Position numbers and translations under genes: made by a program
Shown: positions 18,377-28,634 of the stretch, piece after piece
Layout of the letters: every line of letters begins with the position of its first letter
Position numbering within the stretch: position 1 is the first letter of the stretch
Source of the DNA: CAWGJF01 sp963822905
GTDB lineage: Bacteria > Bacteroidota > Ignavibacteria > Ignavibacteriales > Ignavibacteriaceae
Reading direction: 5' to 3'
Length of the DNA: 64,000 nt
NCBI GenBank assembly: GCA_963822905.1
Contig: CAWGJF010000007.1
Coordinates: 62,001-126,000 of the forward strand
The notes under the pieces: model-generated
What the model was told of the DNA's origin: nothing
The model's input: the letters and a program-made list of their open reading frames with translations, nothing else
Database searches by the model: none

Positions 18377-20110
18377 TTATTTAAGTAAAATCATCTTCTT
18401 CGTTTCAGCAAAATTTCCTGCTTTCAGCTGATAAAAATATATTCCGCTTGGAAGATTGGCTCCATTGAACTCAACTTCATATCGATTCGCTTTCTGAAAT
18501 TTATTCAGTATAGTACTTACCTTTTGTCCGAGAATATTAAAAATTTCTATGGTTACTATGCCATCTTCCGGAATTGAATAGCGAATCCTGGAAGTTGAAT
18601 TAAAAGGATTAGGGTAGTTTTGGAAAAGTATGTAGTCGGGATCCAAAGATGGACCGTGATCACCATTCAAATTAAAAGGATATCCAAAATTATTTTCATA
18701 GAAGCTTTGTACATCATCAGACATTTCCTTTGCCACTGTAACCGAGCCGAGTGCTGAGTCTCCTCGCCCGACAATAAACCCCATCAGAATTTCAATCTCC
18801 ATATTTTTCGCCAGTGTAAAGGGACCGGTTGAATGGATTTTTCTGACATTGGCGTCAATAATCGATAACCAGCCATATTCTGTCACCGGATCACCCGAAC
18901 ACCAGAAATAGGGATTAATTTCACCGCATGGAATTCCTCCGTATACATAAGTTCCGGGAAAATTACAGGGATCAGCTACTTCACCATTCAATGTTCGCCC
19001 CTGCAAATAATTCCTTGCCTGAACAATACTATATGGGTCATGATGAATCGGGTCGCCATTAATTATAAAAATTGATGCAGTCATATTTAAGTTTTTTGCA
19101 CCCGGATAAATCTTTGCTCCTAAAGGTCCCCGGAAGCTGCGTGCAGTATCTATAGGCGTATCAATTTCTTCATCATAAATATTGTTGCCGTTCAAATCTT
19201 GAAATGAAGTTCCCTGGATATATGAAAGAGGTCCAGTCAGAATATCAGTCAGGAAACAAGGCGAATTGTTTCCCCAATCCTGAGGACTTGGTCCAATATG
19301 GTATCCATAGGTTGCATTTCTTAGTGTATCACATCCAATGCGCGTATGCTCATAGCCATCAATTTCCCCTATATCAACGTCAGCAAAATGTCCAAAATAA
19401 ACATTTTGAAGATTATCTGTCACCAGTCCTGTGTTATTAATTCTGAATCTTACAAACACAACACTATCAAGAATACTATTTGAGTTGAATCCAAAGATTG
19501 TCTGTCTGATTTCTATGCCTTGCGGCTCTGAGCCCCACCATCGCTCACTTGCAGGAACACCATCGTTGTAAACACACCAGAAACTTTCATCACCTATCAT
19601 ATCAGGTTTATCCTCATTCGCATCCCATATCCCGTTGTTATTCAAATCAACAGGATCGTATACTCCATCATTATTACCATCATAAAAATCAGCACCAAGA
19701 TCAACAGCATCTCTCCAGTCCTCCCAGCTTCGTCCAAATGGCGGATCAGCTTTCCCAACCCTGTAAATTGATGCCAGCGTATCGTCCGGTGCCATCCCAA
19801 CAGTTCCAGGCTGATAGGCCTGCAACCCTGGGTATCCTGTTGCATTTGCCCACATACTGTCATTCGTATATCCGCTTAAAATAATATCCGATGAAAATAA
19901 AAACTCGTGTCCCTCAAAATATCCGTTTGTTCTACCGCCGTCAGGAACCAGGACATCCGCAATATGTCCCTGGTTATTAAAAGGCAAACTTATGTTATTA
20001 ACGTTTATGCGAGCAACTGAGCCAACATTCTGGCTAAATGCATCCCTATTAGAGAATAAAGTTATTGCCGAAATAACAATAAAAGAATAAATAGTAATCC
20101 TGATATTCAT
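18377..20110 (-). CDS. T9SS-exported protein, paralog A of a tandem pair
   Basis: Secreted protein of 577 residues, function unknown. The signal peptide ends near FSNRDAFSQ. The body opens NVGSVARINVNNISLPFNN and contains acidic calcium-site-like segments (DLNNNGIWDANEDKPD, DLNGNNIYDEEID). The C-terminal sorting domain is intact (NYPNPFNSTSRIRYSIPEDG...GIYFYQLKAG...TKKMILLK). It is clearly homologous along its length to the next gene upstream (20195-21930), with the same order of motifs. The 18256-18376 gap before the aminotransferase contains only short hairpins. Confidence 0.9.
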   Translation of the reverse strand: MNIRITIYSFIVISAITLFSNRDAFSQNVGSVARINVNNISLPFNNQGHIADVLVPDGGRTNGYFEGHEFLFSSDIILSGYTNDSMWANATGYPGLQAYQPGTVGMAPDDTLASIYRVGKADPPFGRSWEDWRDAVDLGADFYDGNNDGVYDPVDLNNNGIWDANEDKPDMIGDESFWCVYNDGVPASERWWGSEPQGIEIRQTIFGFNSNSILDSVVFVRFRINNTGLVTDNLQNVYFGHFADVDIGEIDGYEHTRIGCDTLRNATYGYHIGPSPQDWGNNSPCFLTDILTGPLSYIQGTSFQDLNGNNIYDEEIDTPIDTARSFRGPLGAKIYPGAKNLNMTASIFIINGDPIHHDPYSIVQARNYLQGRTLNGEVADPCNFPGTYVYGGIPCGEINPYFWCSGDPVTEYGWLSIIDANVRKIHSTGPFTLAKNMEIEILMGFIVGRGDSALGSVTVAKEMSDDVQSFYENNFGYPFNLNGDHGPSLDPDYILFQNYPNPFNSTSRIRYSIPEDGIVTIEIFNILGQKVSTILNKFQKANRYEVEFNGANLPSGIYFYQLKAGNFAETKKMILLK

Positions 20111-20127
20111 TATAACCTCTTGTATAT

Positions 20128-20166
20128 AATAAAATAAAACTTCGGAGTGAATATTTTTATTTTATT
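20128..20166 (-). terminator. A/T-only inverted repeat between the paralogous T9SS genes
   Basis: AATAAAATAAAA (20128-20139) and TTTTATTTTATT (20155-20166) form a perfect 12-pair A/T stem with a 15-base loop, just after the stop of the upstream gene. It could act as a weak terminator, but the stem has no G-C pairs, so confidence is low. Confidence 0.3.
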
Positions 20167-20194
20167 GACTCGCCCTTAAAGTTTGCTTCAAATC

Positions 20195-21930
20195 TTATTT
20201 TAGAAGAATCATTTTCTTTGTCTCAACAAAACTTCCAGATTGCAATTGATAAAAATATATCCCGCTTGGAAGATTAGCTGCATTGAACTCAACTTCATAT
20301 TTCCGGCAGGTTTTTCTTCATTAACAAGTGTTGCAATTTCTTTTCCTAAAACATTAAATACATTTAGCCTAACATTTCCGACATTTGGGATTGTATATTT
20401 TATTTTTGTGCTTGGATTAAAAGGGTTTGGATAATTCTGGTTAAGTGTGAAATTGATTTTATCAACAGTATTGTCTTTCACAGCAAGTACATAAGGATAA
20501 CCAAAATTATTTTCATAGAAACTCTGTATCTCGTCGGAAATGTCTCGTGCTGCTGTAACAGAATTTAATGCATCAGTTCCTTGTCCGACCTCATAAGCTA
20601 CGAGTATTTCAACATCATTATTCTTTATTAATTTGAATGGACCGACAGATTGAATATTTCTTACGTCCCCTTGTGTTGTGGATATCCAACCGACATTTAA
20701 AACCGGATCTCCTGAAGCCCAGAAATAAGGATTAACTTCACTACAATTTATACCGCCTGAAACTATTGCATACATCCAATTACAAGGATCCACAATGTTT
20801 CCAGAAGTTGTTAATCCTAAAATATTATTCCGTGCTTCGATTGTTGTATTTGGTTGTCTCAAAACCGGATCAGAATTAAGGTGAAAAATTGAAGATGTAA
20901 TTTTTATATTTAATGCTCCGGGATAAATAGAAACACCTAATGGTCCTTTGAAATTATAAGCTGTATCAATCGGGATATCAATTCCATCATCATAAATATT
21001 ATTTCCATTTACATCATCAAAAGAAACTCCCGGAATATAAGTTATTGGACCTGTAAGCATATCTGTCATAAAACAGGGTGGATTGTTGCCCCAATCAAGC
21101 GGACTTGGCTGGTTCATATAAGTATAGTAGGCATTTCGCAGAGTATCGATCCCGGTTAAATTAATATGATAACCACCTATCTCTCCGATATCTGCATCTG
21201 CAAAATTACAGAAGTAAATATCTCTCAGAGTATCGGCAGTCAAACCAGTGTTTCTAATTCTGTAACGGATAAAAACCGTGTTACCCTGCGCACCTGATGA
21301 AGCAAATGCAAACACTGTTTGTTTTATTTCAATTCCCTGTGGTTCAGAACCCCATTCTCTTTGGTTAGCTGGTACGCCATCATTATATACGCACCATAAA
21401 ATTTCATCACCTATTATATCGGGCTTATCTTCATCCGGATCCCAGACTCCATTGTTGTTTAAATCAACCGGATTATAAATTCCATCAGCATCTCCATCAT
21501 AAAAGTTTGCCCCAAGATTAACTGCGTCAACCCAGTCCTGCCAGCTTTGTCCAAACTGTGTATCATTCGAAGTAACCTTATATAAGGCTGCTGCCGGATC
21601 ATTTGGATCCATTCCAACTTTTCCCGGCAGGTAATCCTCTACCAGTCCAGAACTCGCAACACCATTAGCCCATAAATTGCCATTAGTAGTTCCGCTAAGA
21701 TAAAATCCACCTGAAAATAAAAATTCATGGTTACCGTAATATCCATAGGATGTACCACCATCAGGAACCTGAACATCGGCAAGGTTACCTTTATTATTAA
21801 TTGGCAGATTAATATTGTTGACATTTATTCTTGCGGATGAACCAACATTCTGGCCGAAAATGTATTGAGACGAGAAAGAAATTATTAAGAAATAAAAAAT
21901 TGATCTGGCTATAATATTTATACTTCTCAT
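20195..21930 (-). pseudogene. T9SS-exported protein, paralog B, one-base frameshift in sorting domain
   Basis: Secreted protein of about 578 residues, homologous to the next downstream gene. It has a signal peptide (FLIISFSSQYIFGQ), NVGSSARINVNNINLPINN and acidic loops (DLNNNGVWDPDEDKPD, DVNGNNIYDDGID). The sorting domain starts normally (NYPNPFNPSTKIKYTIP...NEEKPAGN), then one A is missing near 20300-20302. With it restored, the frame continues YEVEFNAANLPSGIYFYQL to TKKMILLK and stops at 20195-20197. As read, translation runs on in the wrong frame to 20209. Because the sequence beyond the lesion is perfectly conserved, the lesion is recent or a base-calling error. Confidence 0.85.
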
Positions 21931-22057
21931 TTTAACTTCTCCAGATTATTTTATTAACACTTTAAAGAAAGAAAATTATTTGATTAAAGCAACGTAATTA
22001 TCAAATATATTTTATATTTCGACAGAAACTATTTCCAATTAACAACTAAAAGAATAA

Positions 22058-23365
22058 ATGAAAGTTCTCAAGTTTGGCGGAACATCGGTTGGTTCTGCTC
22101 AAAGAATAAAAGATGTTGCAAAGATTGTAACCAATAAAGAACCAAAGGTTGTCGTGCTTTCTGCTATGTCGGGTACAACAAATGCGCTTGTTCAAATTGC
22201 CGAGTTGCTTTATAAAAAGAAAAATGAATCTGCTTTAAGAAGAATTAAAGAACTTGAAAAAACTTACTACAAAGTTGTTGATGAACTGCTTACAGAAAAG
22301 GATTCCAACTCTGCCGGAAAAGAAATTCTTGAAACACACTTCAATTATATCCGGTCTTTCACAGAAGATATTTTCACAATGCACGAAGAAAAAGCAATTC
22401 TTGCACAGGGTGAATTAATTTCTACTGCACTTTTTCATCAATATTTAATTGTACAAAAAATTGATTCGGTATTAATTCCGGCACTTAACTTTATGAGGAT
22501 TGATACAAACGGCGAACCAGACAATTATTATATAAAAGAAAACCTTTTAAGAGAATTAGAAAAATATCCTGATGGTAAATTATTCATTACGCAGGGTTAC
22601 ATCTGTAGAAATCTTTACGGTGAAATTGATAACCTTCAGCGAGGCGGAAGTGATTACTCAGCTTCACTTATTGGCGTAGCGTTGAATGTTGATGAAATAC
22701 AAATCTGGACAGACATAAGCGGCTTTCATAATAATGACCCGCGGTTTGTGGAAAATACAACACCGATTCCAAAACTTTCATTCAACGAAGCGGCAGAGCT
22801 TGCATATTTTGGTGCAAAAATCCTTCATCCTTTGAGCGTGCTCCCTGCAAAAGTCGCAAACATTCCCGTAAGATTAAAAAACACCATGCAACCGGATGAT
22901 AAAGGAACTCTTATTACCGGCAAAACCTCAGGCGATGGAATAAAAGCGGTGGCTTCAAAAGACGGAATTACTGCGGTTAAAATTCTTTCAGGAAGAATGC
23001 TGCTCGCCTATGGTTTTTTAAGAAAAGTTTTTGAGGTGTTTGAAAGATACAGAACACCGATTGATATGATTACAACTTCAGAAGTTGCTGTTTCAGTTAC
23101 AATTGATGATACAACTCACTTAAAAGAAATTGTCGATGAACTTAACAACTACGGCAGTGTTGAAGTGAATGAAAACCAGTCAATTATTTGTATTGTTGGT
23201 GAAAATATTATCGAACAAAAAGGTTATATGGATAAAATTTTTGATGCACTTAAACATTTCAAACTAAGAATGATTTCATACGGCGGAAGCAGGCACAACA
23301 TTTCCGTGCTTGTAAAATCAGAGGACAAAAAAGAAGCACTCAATTCACTTAACGGAATTTTTTAA
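22058..23365 (+). CDS. lysC: Aspartate kinase (monofunctional)
   Basis: Phosphorylates aspartate, the first step to lysine, diaminopimelate, threonine and methionine. It has 435 residues, typical of a stand-alone aspartokinase. The kinase domain begins KVLKFGGTSVGSAQRI and contains NLQRGGSDYSASLIG and GAKILHPLSVLPA (about 200-270). Two ACT domains (about 300-435) suggest feedback control by an amino acid. The gene is divergent from the T9SS pair. Its TAA overlaps the lysA ATG by one base (TAATG), a sign of coupled translation. The 127-base upstream gap holds no recognisable lysine riboswitch. Confidence 0.95.
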   Translation: MKVLKFGGTSVGSAQRIKDVAKIVTNKEPKVVVLSAMSGTTNALVQIAELLYKKKNESALRRIKELEKTYYKVVDELLTEKDSNSAGKEILETHFNYIRSFTEDIFTMHEEKAILAQGELISTALFHQYLIVQKIDSVLIPALNFMRIDTNGEPDNYYIKENLLRELEKYPDGKLFITQGYICRNLYGEIDNLQRGGSDYSASLIGVALNVDEIQIWTDISGFHNNDPRFVENTTPIPKLSFNEAAELAYFGAKILHPLSVLPAKVANIPVRLKNTMQPDDKGTLITGKTSGDGIKAVASKDGITAVKILSGRMLLAYGFLRKVFEVFERYRTPIDMITTSEVAVSVTIDDTTHLKEIVDELNNYGSVEVNENQSIICIVGENIIEQKGYMDKIFDALKHFKLRMISYGGSRHNISVLVKSEDKKEALNSLNGIF

Positions 23366-24515
23366 TGTTTAACACAGATTTAGTAAAGAAATTCCGCTCG
23401 CTTAAAACTCCGTTTTATTTTTATGATATTGAACTGCTCAAAAAAACTCTTGATGAGTTGAAGCTTCAATCATCGAAAAGAAATTACATTGTTCATTACG
23501 CGGTGAAAGCTAATGCTAATAAAAAGATTTTAAGTCTAATTAATGAATACGGATTCGGTGCAGACTGCGTTAGCGGAAATGAAATTATTCGCTCTATTGA
23601 ATGCGGATTTAAGGGAGAAGATATTGCATTTGCAGGAGTCGGAAAATCTGATGGAGAAATCTTAATCGGATTAAAAAATAATATTTTTACTTTTAATGTC
23701 GAATCCGTTCAGGAGCTTGAAGTAATTAATTCATTTGCAAAATCTGTTAATAAAACAGCAAACATTGCGTTACGAATTAATCCAAATATCGATGCAAAAA
23801 CGCACAGATACATTACAACGGGACTTGAGGAAAATAAATTTGGAATCAATCAGTCTGATTTGTCATCAATAATTGGAAAATTAAAATCACTTAACAATTT
23901 AAAACTCACCGGTTTACATTTTCACATCGGCTCGCAGGTAAATGATCTTGATGTGTTCAAAGGCTTGTGTTTAAGAATTAATGAAGTTCAGAACTGGTTT
24001 AATAATCATCAAATTGAATTTGAACATATAAATGCTGGCGGCGGATTTGGGAATTGATTATGAAAATCCCGATGGAAATCCTGTTCCGGATTTTGAATCT
24101 TTCTTTTCTGTGTTTGATAAATTTCTTGAATTAAAACCTAATCAGCAGCTTCACTTCGAACTTGGAAGAACAATTGTCGGACAGTGCGGTTCACTGATTT
24201 CGAAAGTTCTTTTTATTAAGGAAGGAGTGAATACAAATTTTGCAATTCTCGATGCCGGGATGACGGAACTTATCAGACCTGCACTTTATCAGTCATATCA
24301 TAAAATCGAAAATCTTACTTCAGGTGCTAAAAGAAAAAAAATATGATGTGGTCGGACCAATTTGTGAGTCTTCGGATACATTTGGAAAAGCTGTGATGCT
24401 TCCTGAAACTAAGCGGGGTGATTTGATCGCAATAAGATCAACAGGCGCTTATGGTGAGACAATGTCATCAGGTTATAATCTCCGGCCGCAAATTGAATCG
24501 TATTTTTCTGAATGA
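23365..24515 (+). pseudogene. lysA: Diaminopimelate decarboxylase with two one-base insertions
   Basis: Last enzyme of lysine synthesis (meso-DAP to L-lysine), PLP fold-type III. The N-terminal barrel has the PLP lysine in HYAVKANANKK, HFHIGSQV and INAGGGFG. One extra G in the run at 24049-24051 breaks the frame after GGGFG; the next frame gives IDYENPDGNPVPDF, LHFELGRTIVGQCG and DAGMTELIRPALY. One extra A at 24329-24332 breaks it again, and the third frame gives the end ICESSDTFGK, RGDLIAIRSTGAYG, SSGYNL. With both bases removed there is one intact 382-residue protein. A diverged copy of its 3' end lies at 39741-40001. Confidence 0.88.
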
Positions 24516-24527
24516 CATTTAAAATTA

Positions 24528-25679
24528 TCAGTCAATTATTTTTCTCGGAATGTTTTCCGGCAGACGGGCAAGTGTTTCATAATTTACCTGCGAGCTAAGC
24601 TCACTAAAAGAGGAAACAGAAACTTCCAGTTCACCTTGTTTACCAATTAAAACAACTTCATCACCTTTTTTCACACCTTCAAAATCAGAAACATCAATTG
24701 TCATTAAATTCATATTTACCATTCCGATTACACCTGCTCTCTGACCGTTTACTAAAACTCTCCCAATGTTGCTTAATCCTCTTGCAAATCCGTGTGAGTA
24801 ACCTATCGGAACAGTCGCAATTGTCATATCTTTTTGAGCTAGATAGGTTGTTCCGTAACCAACAAACTCACCGGTTTTAACTTTCTTTACATCCATAATT
24901 TTCGATTTCCAGGAGAGTACTCTTTTAAGCGGCTGTTCGGGTATTTTATTTTTACTGATGTAGTGAATGTAAGTTTCTCTTGTTGGCCAGAATCCATAAT
25001 GCAAAATACCTATGCGAACCATATCCATATGTGTTTTCGGATATGTAATTGTTGCTGCTGAGCATGCAGTGTGATATCTCTTTGGACGAATTCCTAATTC
25101 CTCGAGTTCTAGCCGAAGCTTTTTGAATTTCTTATACTGGGTCTGCACACGAACATAGTTAGCGATACTCTCTGCACCGGCATAGTGAGTACAAACTCCT
25201 TCTAGTATGATCTTATCCTTATTTTCCATTAAAAGATTTACTGCTTTTTTTAGTTCAAGATTTTTAAAGCCGGTTCTGTTCATCCCTGTTTCAAGTTCGA
25301 GATGAACTCTTGCTTTCAACTTATTATTGTTTGCATTTCTGAGTGCTGTTTCAAGTCGGCTCATTTCAAAAATGTAAAACTGAATATTATTTTCAATTGC
25401 CCACTTTAAATCTTCATTATCGATATTGCCCATTATCATAATTTCTGTTTTTTTATCACAAACTTTTTTAACTCTTACAGCTTCATCTGCACTAAAAACT
25501 GAGAAATGGTTAACACCACATTCCTCAGCTATGGGAACAAATTTCTCAATACCGTGTCCGTATGCATTTCCCTTAACAACAGATGAAAACTTTACATTTT
25601 TTCCAACGTATTCCTTAATGAAGTTTATGTTTTGCTTTAATGCTGATTTACTTATTTCAATGCCTGAGCTATGAATCAT
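24528..25679 (-). CDS. alr: Alanine racemase
   Basis: PLP fold-type III racemase, 383 residues, making D-alanine for peptidoglycan. The PLP lysine is Lys36 in SVVKGNAYGHG. The candidate catalytic tyrosine is Tyr294 in VPIGYSHGFARG, where the more usual motif is GYADG, so the Asp is His here. The C-terminal beta domain has GMVNMNLMTIDVSD instead of the common GxVSMDM. These changes leave room for another amino-acid specificity. It is convergent with lysA (12-base gap) and starts one base after the stop of the M20 amidohydrolase. Confidence 0.88.
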   Translation of the reverse strand: MIHSSGIEISKSALKQNINFIKEYVGKNVKFSSVVKGNAYGHGIEKFVPIAEECGVNHFSVFSADEAVRVKKVCDKKTEIMIMGNIDNEDLKWAIENNIQFYIFEMSRLETALRNANNNKLKARVHLELETGMNRTGFKNLELKKAVNLLMENKDKIILEGVCTHYAGAESIANYVRVQTQYKKFKKLRLELEELGIRPKRYHTACSAATITYPKTHMDMVRIGILHYGFWPTRETYIHYISKNKIPEQPLKRVLSWKSKIMDVKKVKTGEFVGYGTTYLAQKDMTIATVPIGYSHGFARGLSNIGRVLVNGQRAGVIGMVNMNLMTIDVSDFEGVKKGDEVVLIGKQGELEVSVSSFSELSSQVNYETLARLPENIPRKIID

Positions 25680-25680
25680 T

Positions 25681-26826
25681 TTAATTATTGAGGATTTTAT
25701 TAATTATAGAATAAAACATTTTTGTCCCGGTTAATATTATTTCATCAGGAAAATCATAATCAGGATTATGCAACTGAGGGTGATTTTTTCCTGCTCCTAA
25801 ACCGAACATTGCACCTTTATAATGATTGGTAAAGTGCCCAAAATCTTCCGACCACCTGAACGGCTGCTGAAGTTCAGTTAAAGAAAAGTTATTCTCTGAT
25901 GCAGCCTGTTTTACAAGTTGAACGCTTTCAGAATCATTAACCGTTGCAGGAAATTTCTCCACCCATCCAATTTCAAACTTTAATTTATTTTTCTCAGCTA
26001 TTTTCTTAACTAAATTCTCAACGTTATTAATTAGATATTCCATATCAGCATTTTTATAGGCTCTTAATGTTGCCATTAGTTCTGCATATCCGGGTGTTGT
26101 ACCAAATGCTCTTTCACCAATTTTCGTGTGAATAATTGTAACCAAAGAAAAATCCAAGACAGAATTATTCTCCGGCAATGCAGTTAATTTTTGTATAAGT
26201 TCAGCAACAGCTGGTGAAGGTGTAATTCCCTTTTCAGGTTCTGCGGCGTGTGAGGTTTTGCCCGTTAGTTTGACAATCATCCCAACAGAAGCAGAAGCAA
26301 ATTCTTTTTCACTGATGACAATTTCATTTTTTTCAAATCCGGGTAAATTATGAAGAGCAAAAACAAAGTCAGGTTTTATATTCTCAAATTTTTTGTCATT
26401 TATAACCTGTTCTGCACCCTGCCCGGTTTCTTCAGCAGGTTGAAAGAGTAAAACAACTTTTCCACTTCCGGGTTTTTTTTCTGAAAGAATTGGAATCAAA
26501 CCGGATACAATAGACATATGCCCGTCGTGACCACATTTGTGTGCAATATTTTTTCTGACTGATTTATATTCGAAATCATTTTCTTCGTCAATCGGAAGTG
26601 CATCAAGATCACATCGGATTAAAACTGTTTTGCCAATTTGATTTCCATCAAAAATAACAGCAACCCCATTACCGCCTATCTCAGGAATTATTTTGTGAGG
26701 TGAATATCTTTGAGCAAATTTTATAATTTTACTTGAAGTTTCTTTTTCATCGCCGGAGAGTTCAGGATTTTTGTGAAGTTCGTGCCTTAATTCTTTAAGT
26801 TTATCTATCGGTAAATTCATATACAA
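25681..26826 (-). CDS. M20 family amidohydrolase (N-acyl-amino-acid hydrolase type)
   Basis: Zinc peptidase/amidohydrolase, 381 residues, no signal peptide. It probably removes acyl groups from N-acyl amino acids or related compounds. Zinc-site motifs are visible: CGHDGHMS (about residues 95-102), FQPAEETGQGA with the catalytic Glu pair, and the metal-binding His in HAAEPEKG. A dimerisation domain lies in the middle (about 180-290). It is adjacent to alr (one base) and separated from the symporter gene by 197 bases. The exact substrate is unknown. Confidence 0.88.
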   Translation of the reverse strand: MYMNLPIDKLKELRHELHKNPELSGDEKETSSKIIKFAQRYSPHKIIPEIGGNGVAVIFDGNQIGKTVLIRCDLDALPIDEENDFEYKSVRKNIAHKCGHDGHMSIVSGLIPILSEKKPGSGKVVLLFQPAEETGQGAEQVINDKKFENIKPDFVFALHNLPGFEKNEIVISEKEFASASVGMIVKLTGKTSHAAEPEKGITPSPAVAELIQKLTALPENNSVLDFSLVTIIHTKIGERAFGTTPGYAELMATLRAYKNADMEYLINNVENLVKKIAEKNKLKFEIGWVEKFPATVNDSESVQLVKQAASENNFSLTELQQPFRWSEDFGHFTNHYKGAMFGLGAGKNHPQLHNPDYDFPDEIILTGTKMFYSIINKILNN

Positions 26827-27023
26827 AGGTAAAGAGTTTGGATAAAAAAAACCTGAATTCTACTTCAAATGGAATGCTGAATTGATTGTGATTTGCCGGT
26901 TATCATATATAAAAATATAGAGACACCATAGTTAAGGTTCTTTAAAAAAGAATTATCTCATCAGAATAAATTTATCACTTCTATAGTTCTCTCGAAGGAG
27001 CGTCTTTTTTATTTATTCTTTTC

Positions 27024-28619
27024 TTACTTCTTATACAACAAAAATCCTAACCCAAAGAAAACAATTGCTGATGCTGTAATTCCAAAGATATTAGGATCCA
27101 ATCCAAAGGGTAAATGAAAATACAATCCAAAAAGATCAATCAATTGAGCTGAGTTTATCTTATCTGCAATTTCAATTTTAGATAAATTTTTAACAGTAAT
27201 ATCAGCAAACTGAGGAACAGTTTCTCTCAATTCAACAAATCTGGAAACTACTTCTTTTCTGCTTAATGCTTCTGAAATAGTTACATTATTCCACTGAAGC
27301 ATAAAAGTTGTAACTCCTCCAACAATCATTGCCCAGAAAGCCGCAATATGATTACTGCGCTTCCAGAATAAACCTCCAATTAAAGGAATTGTCAATCCTG
27401 AAACCATAAATGCATAGGAAGCAAGCATAAGATCGAGAACATTTGTCATAGCAGAAGCAAGTAATAAAGAGAACACTCCAATTACAAGAGTCATAATTTG
27501 TGATAGCCTGAAAAATGATTTGCTTTCATGATCAAGTTTTTTGAAATGTCCTATTATATCCGAAACAACATTTCCGGATGAAGCCATTAAGCAGCTATCA
27601 GCTGTAGATAATATTGCAGAAAAATAAGCAGACATCATTATACCCATTAAACCAACCGGAAGAACAGTTCTTAATAACATAGGCAATCCTTGCTCGGGAT
27701 CGGTCTGTGCAATGTTTGCTGTTCCCAGATAATGAAACATTCCCTGATCAGCCGCGATGCGTGCAAGTAACCCAAGGGAAACTCCCATAAAAGCCATAAT
27801 TGGCCATTCCAGTACTCCGGCTATGTACCAGGCTTTCTTTGCAGTTTTTTCATCTCGACAGGCATAAATTCTCTGGTAAAGAGTCATTCCCACAAACCAG
27901 ATTGGAATAATAGTAATTGCCCAATTAACAATTTCCTGCCAGCTAATATTTCCAAGTGACAGTAATTCAGGATGAAGTGTATGAGTTACGGCATCCCATC
28001 CGCCAACTGCAAAATACGAAACCGGAATTCCAACAAAAATTAATCCCGCCATTAAAATTATCCACTGGATAGTATCCGTATAAATTACAGCTTTCAAACC
28101 TCCCATAACTGTATATCCAACTGCTATTCCACCCATAATTAAAAGAGCAGTTTCAATATCTAATCCTGTAAAAGTACCTGAAGCAAGTTTAGCTCCTGCA
28201 AGAATTTGTGAAGAAGTAAATCCTATATAACCTATAGCAGAAATTATTCCTGCAAGTAAAGCGACTCTTCTGCTGTAAAGACTTCCGAAAATTTCCGGGA
28301 AAGTATAAAAGTTTTGAAATGCTTTTGTGTTCTTTACTTTAGGGATAAGAAAAACAGCACTTAGCCATGCACCAATTAATCCGGTAAACAACATCCACGA
28401 ACCTGCAATACCAATTGCAAATCCGAGTCCACCAAGTCCTATAGAAAAGCCGCCGCCGACATCAGTAGCAACAACAGAGAGCCCGACATGAAAACTATTC
28501 ATTCTTCTACCGCCGACATAATAATCATCTGCCCCTTCATTTTTACGAAGGAAGAAGAACCCGACACCGAGCATTACTAACATATAAATGATAAAAATTG
28601 AGAGGTCAATCCAGTGCAT
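27024..28619 (-). CDS. Sodium/solute symporter (SSS family)
   Basis: Inner-membrane importer of 531 residues with about 13 membrane helices, of the SSF family that takes up sugars, amino acids or vitamins with sodium. Typical parts are FFFLRKNEGADDYYVGGRRM near the N terminus, TDVGGGFSIGLGGLGFAIG and MTLYQRIYACRDEKTAKKAW. The substrate cannot be told from sequence. It lies 15 bases after the ornithine-racemase-like gene, so it may import that enzyme's substrate. The 26827-27023 gap below it has no gene. Confidence 0.92.
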   Translation of the reverse strand: MHWIDLSIFIIYMLVMLGVGFFFLRKNEGADDYYVGGRRMNSFHVGLSVVATDVGGGFSIGLGGLGFAIGIAGSWMLFTGLIGAWLSAVFLIPKVKNTKAFQNFYTFPEIFGSLYSRRVALLAGIISAIGYIGFTSSQILAGAKLASGTFTGLDIETALLIMGGIAVGYTVMGGLKAVIYTDTIQWIILMAGLIFVGIPVSYFAVGGWDAVTHTLHPELLSLGNISWQEIVNWAITIIPIWFVGMTLYQRIYACRDEKTAKKAWYIAGVLEWPIMAFMGVSLGLLARIAADQGMFHYLGTANIAQTDPEQGLPMLLRTVLPVGLMGIMMSAYFSAILSTADSCLMASSGNVVSDIIGHFKKLDHESKSFFRLSQIMTLVIGVFSLLLASAMTNVLDLMLASYAFMVSGLTIPLIGGLFWKRSNHIAAFWAMIVGGVTTFMLQWNNVTISEALSRKEVVSRFVELRETVPQFADITVKNLSKIEIADKINSAQLIDLFGLYFHLPFGLDPNIFGITASAIVFFGLGFLLYKK

Positions 28620-28634
28620 TTAAACAGAGATTTA

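Noticed and set aside
21931..22057. Lysine riboswitch before lysC
   Set aside because: The 127-base gap is too short for the usual roughly 170-base element and shows none of its conserved helices; it is plain AT-rich DNA.
26953..27003. Remnant of a T9SS sorting domain end
   Set aside because: The minus strand could read NYRSDKFILMR and a stop, which resembles a sorting-domain end, but the match is short and nothing upstream supports it.
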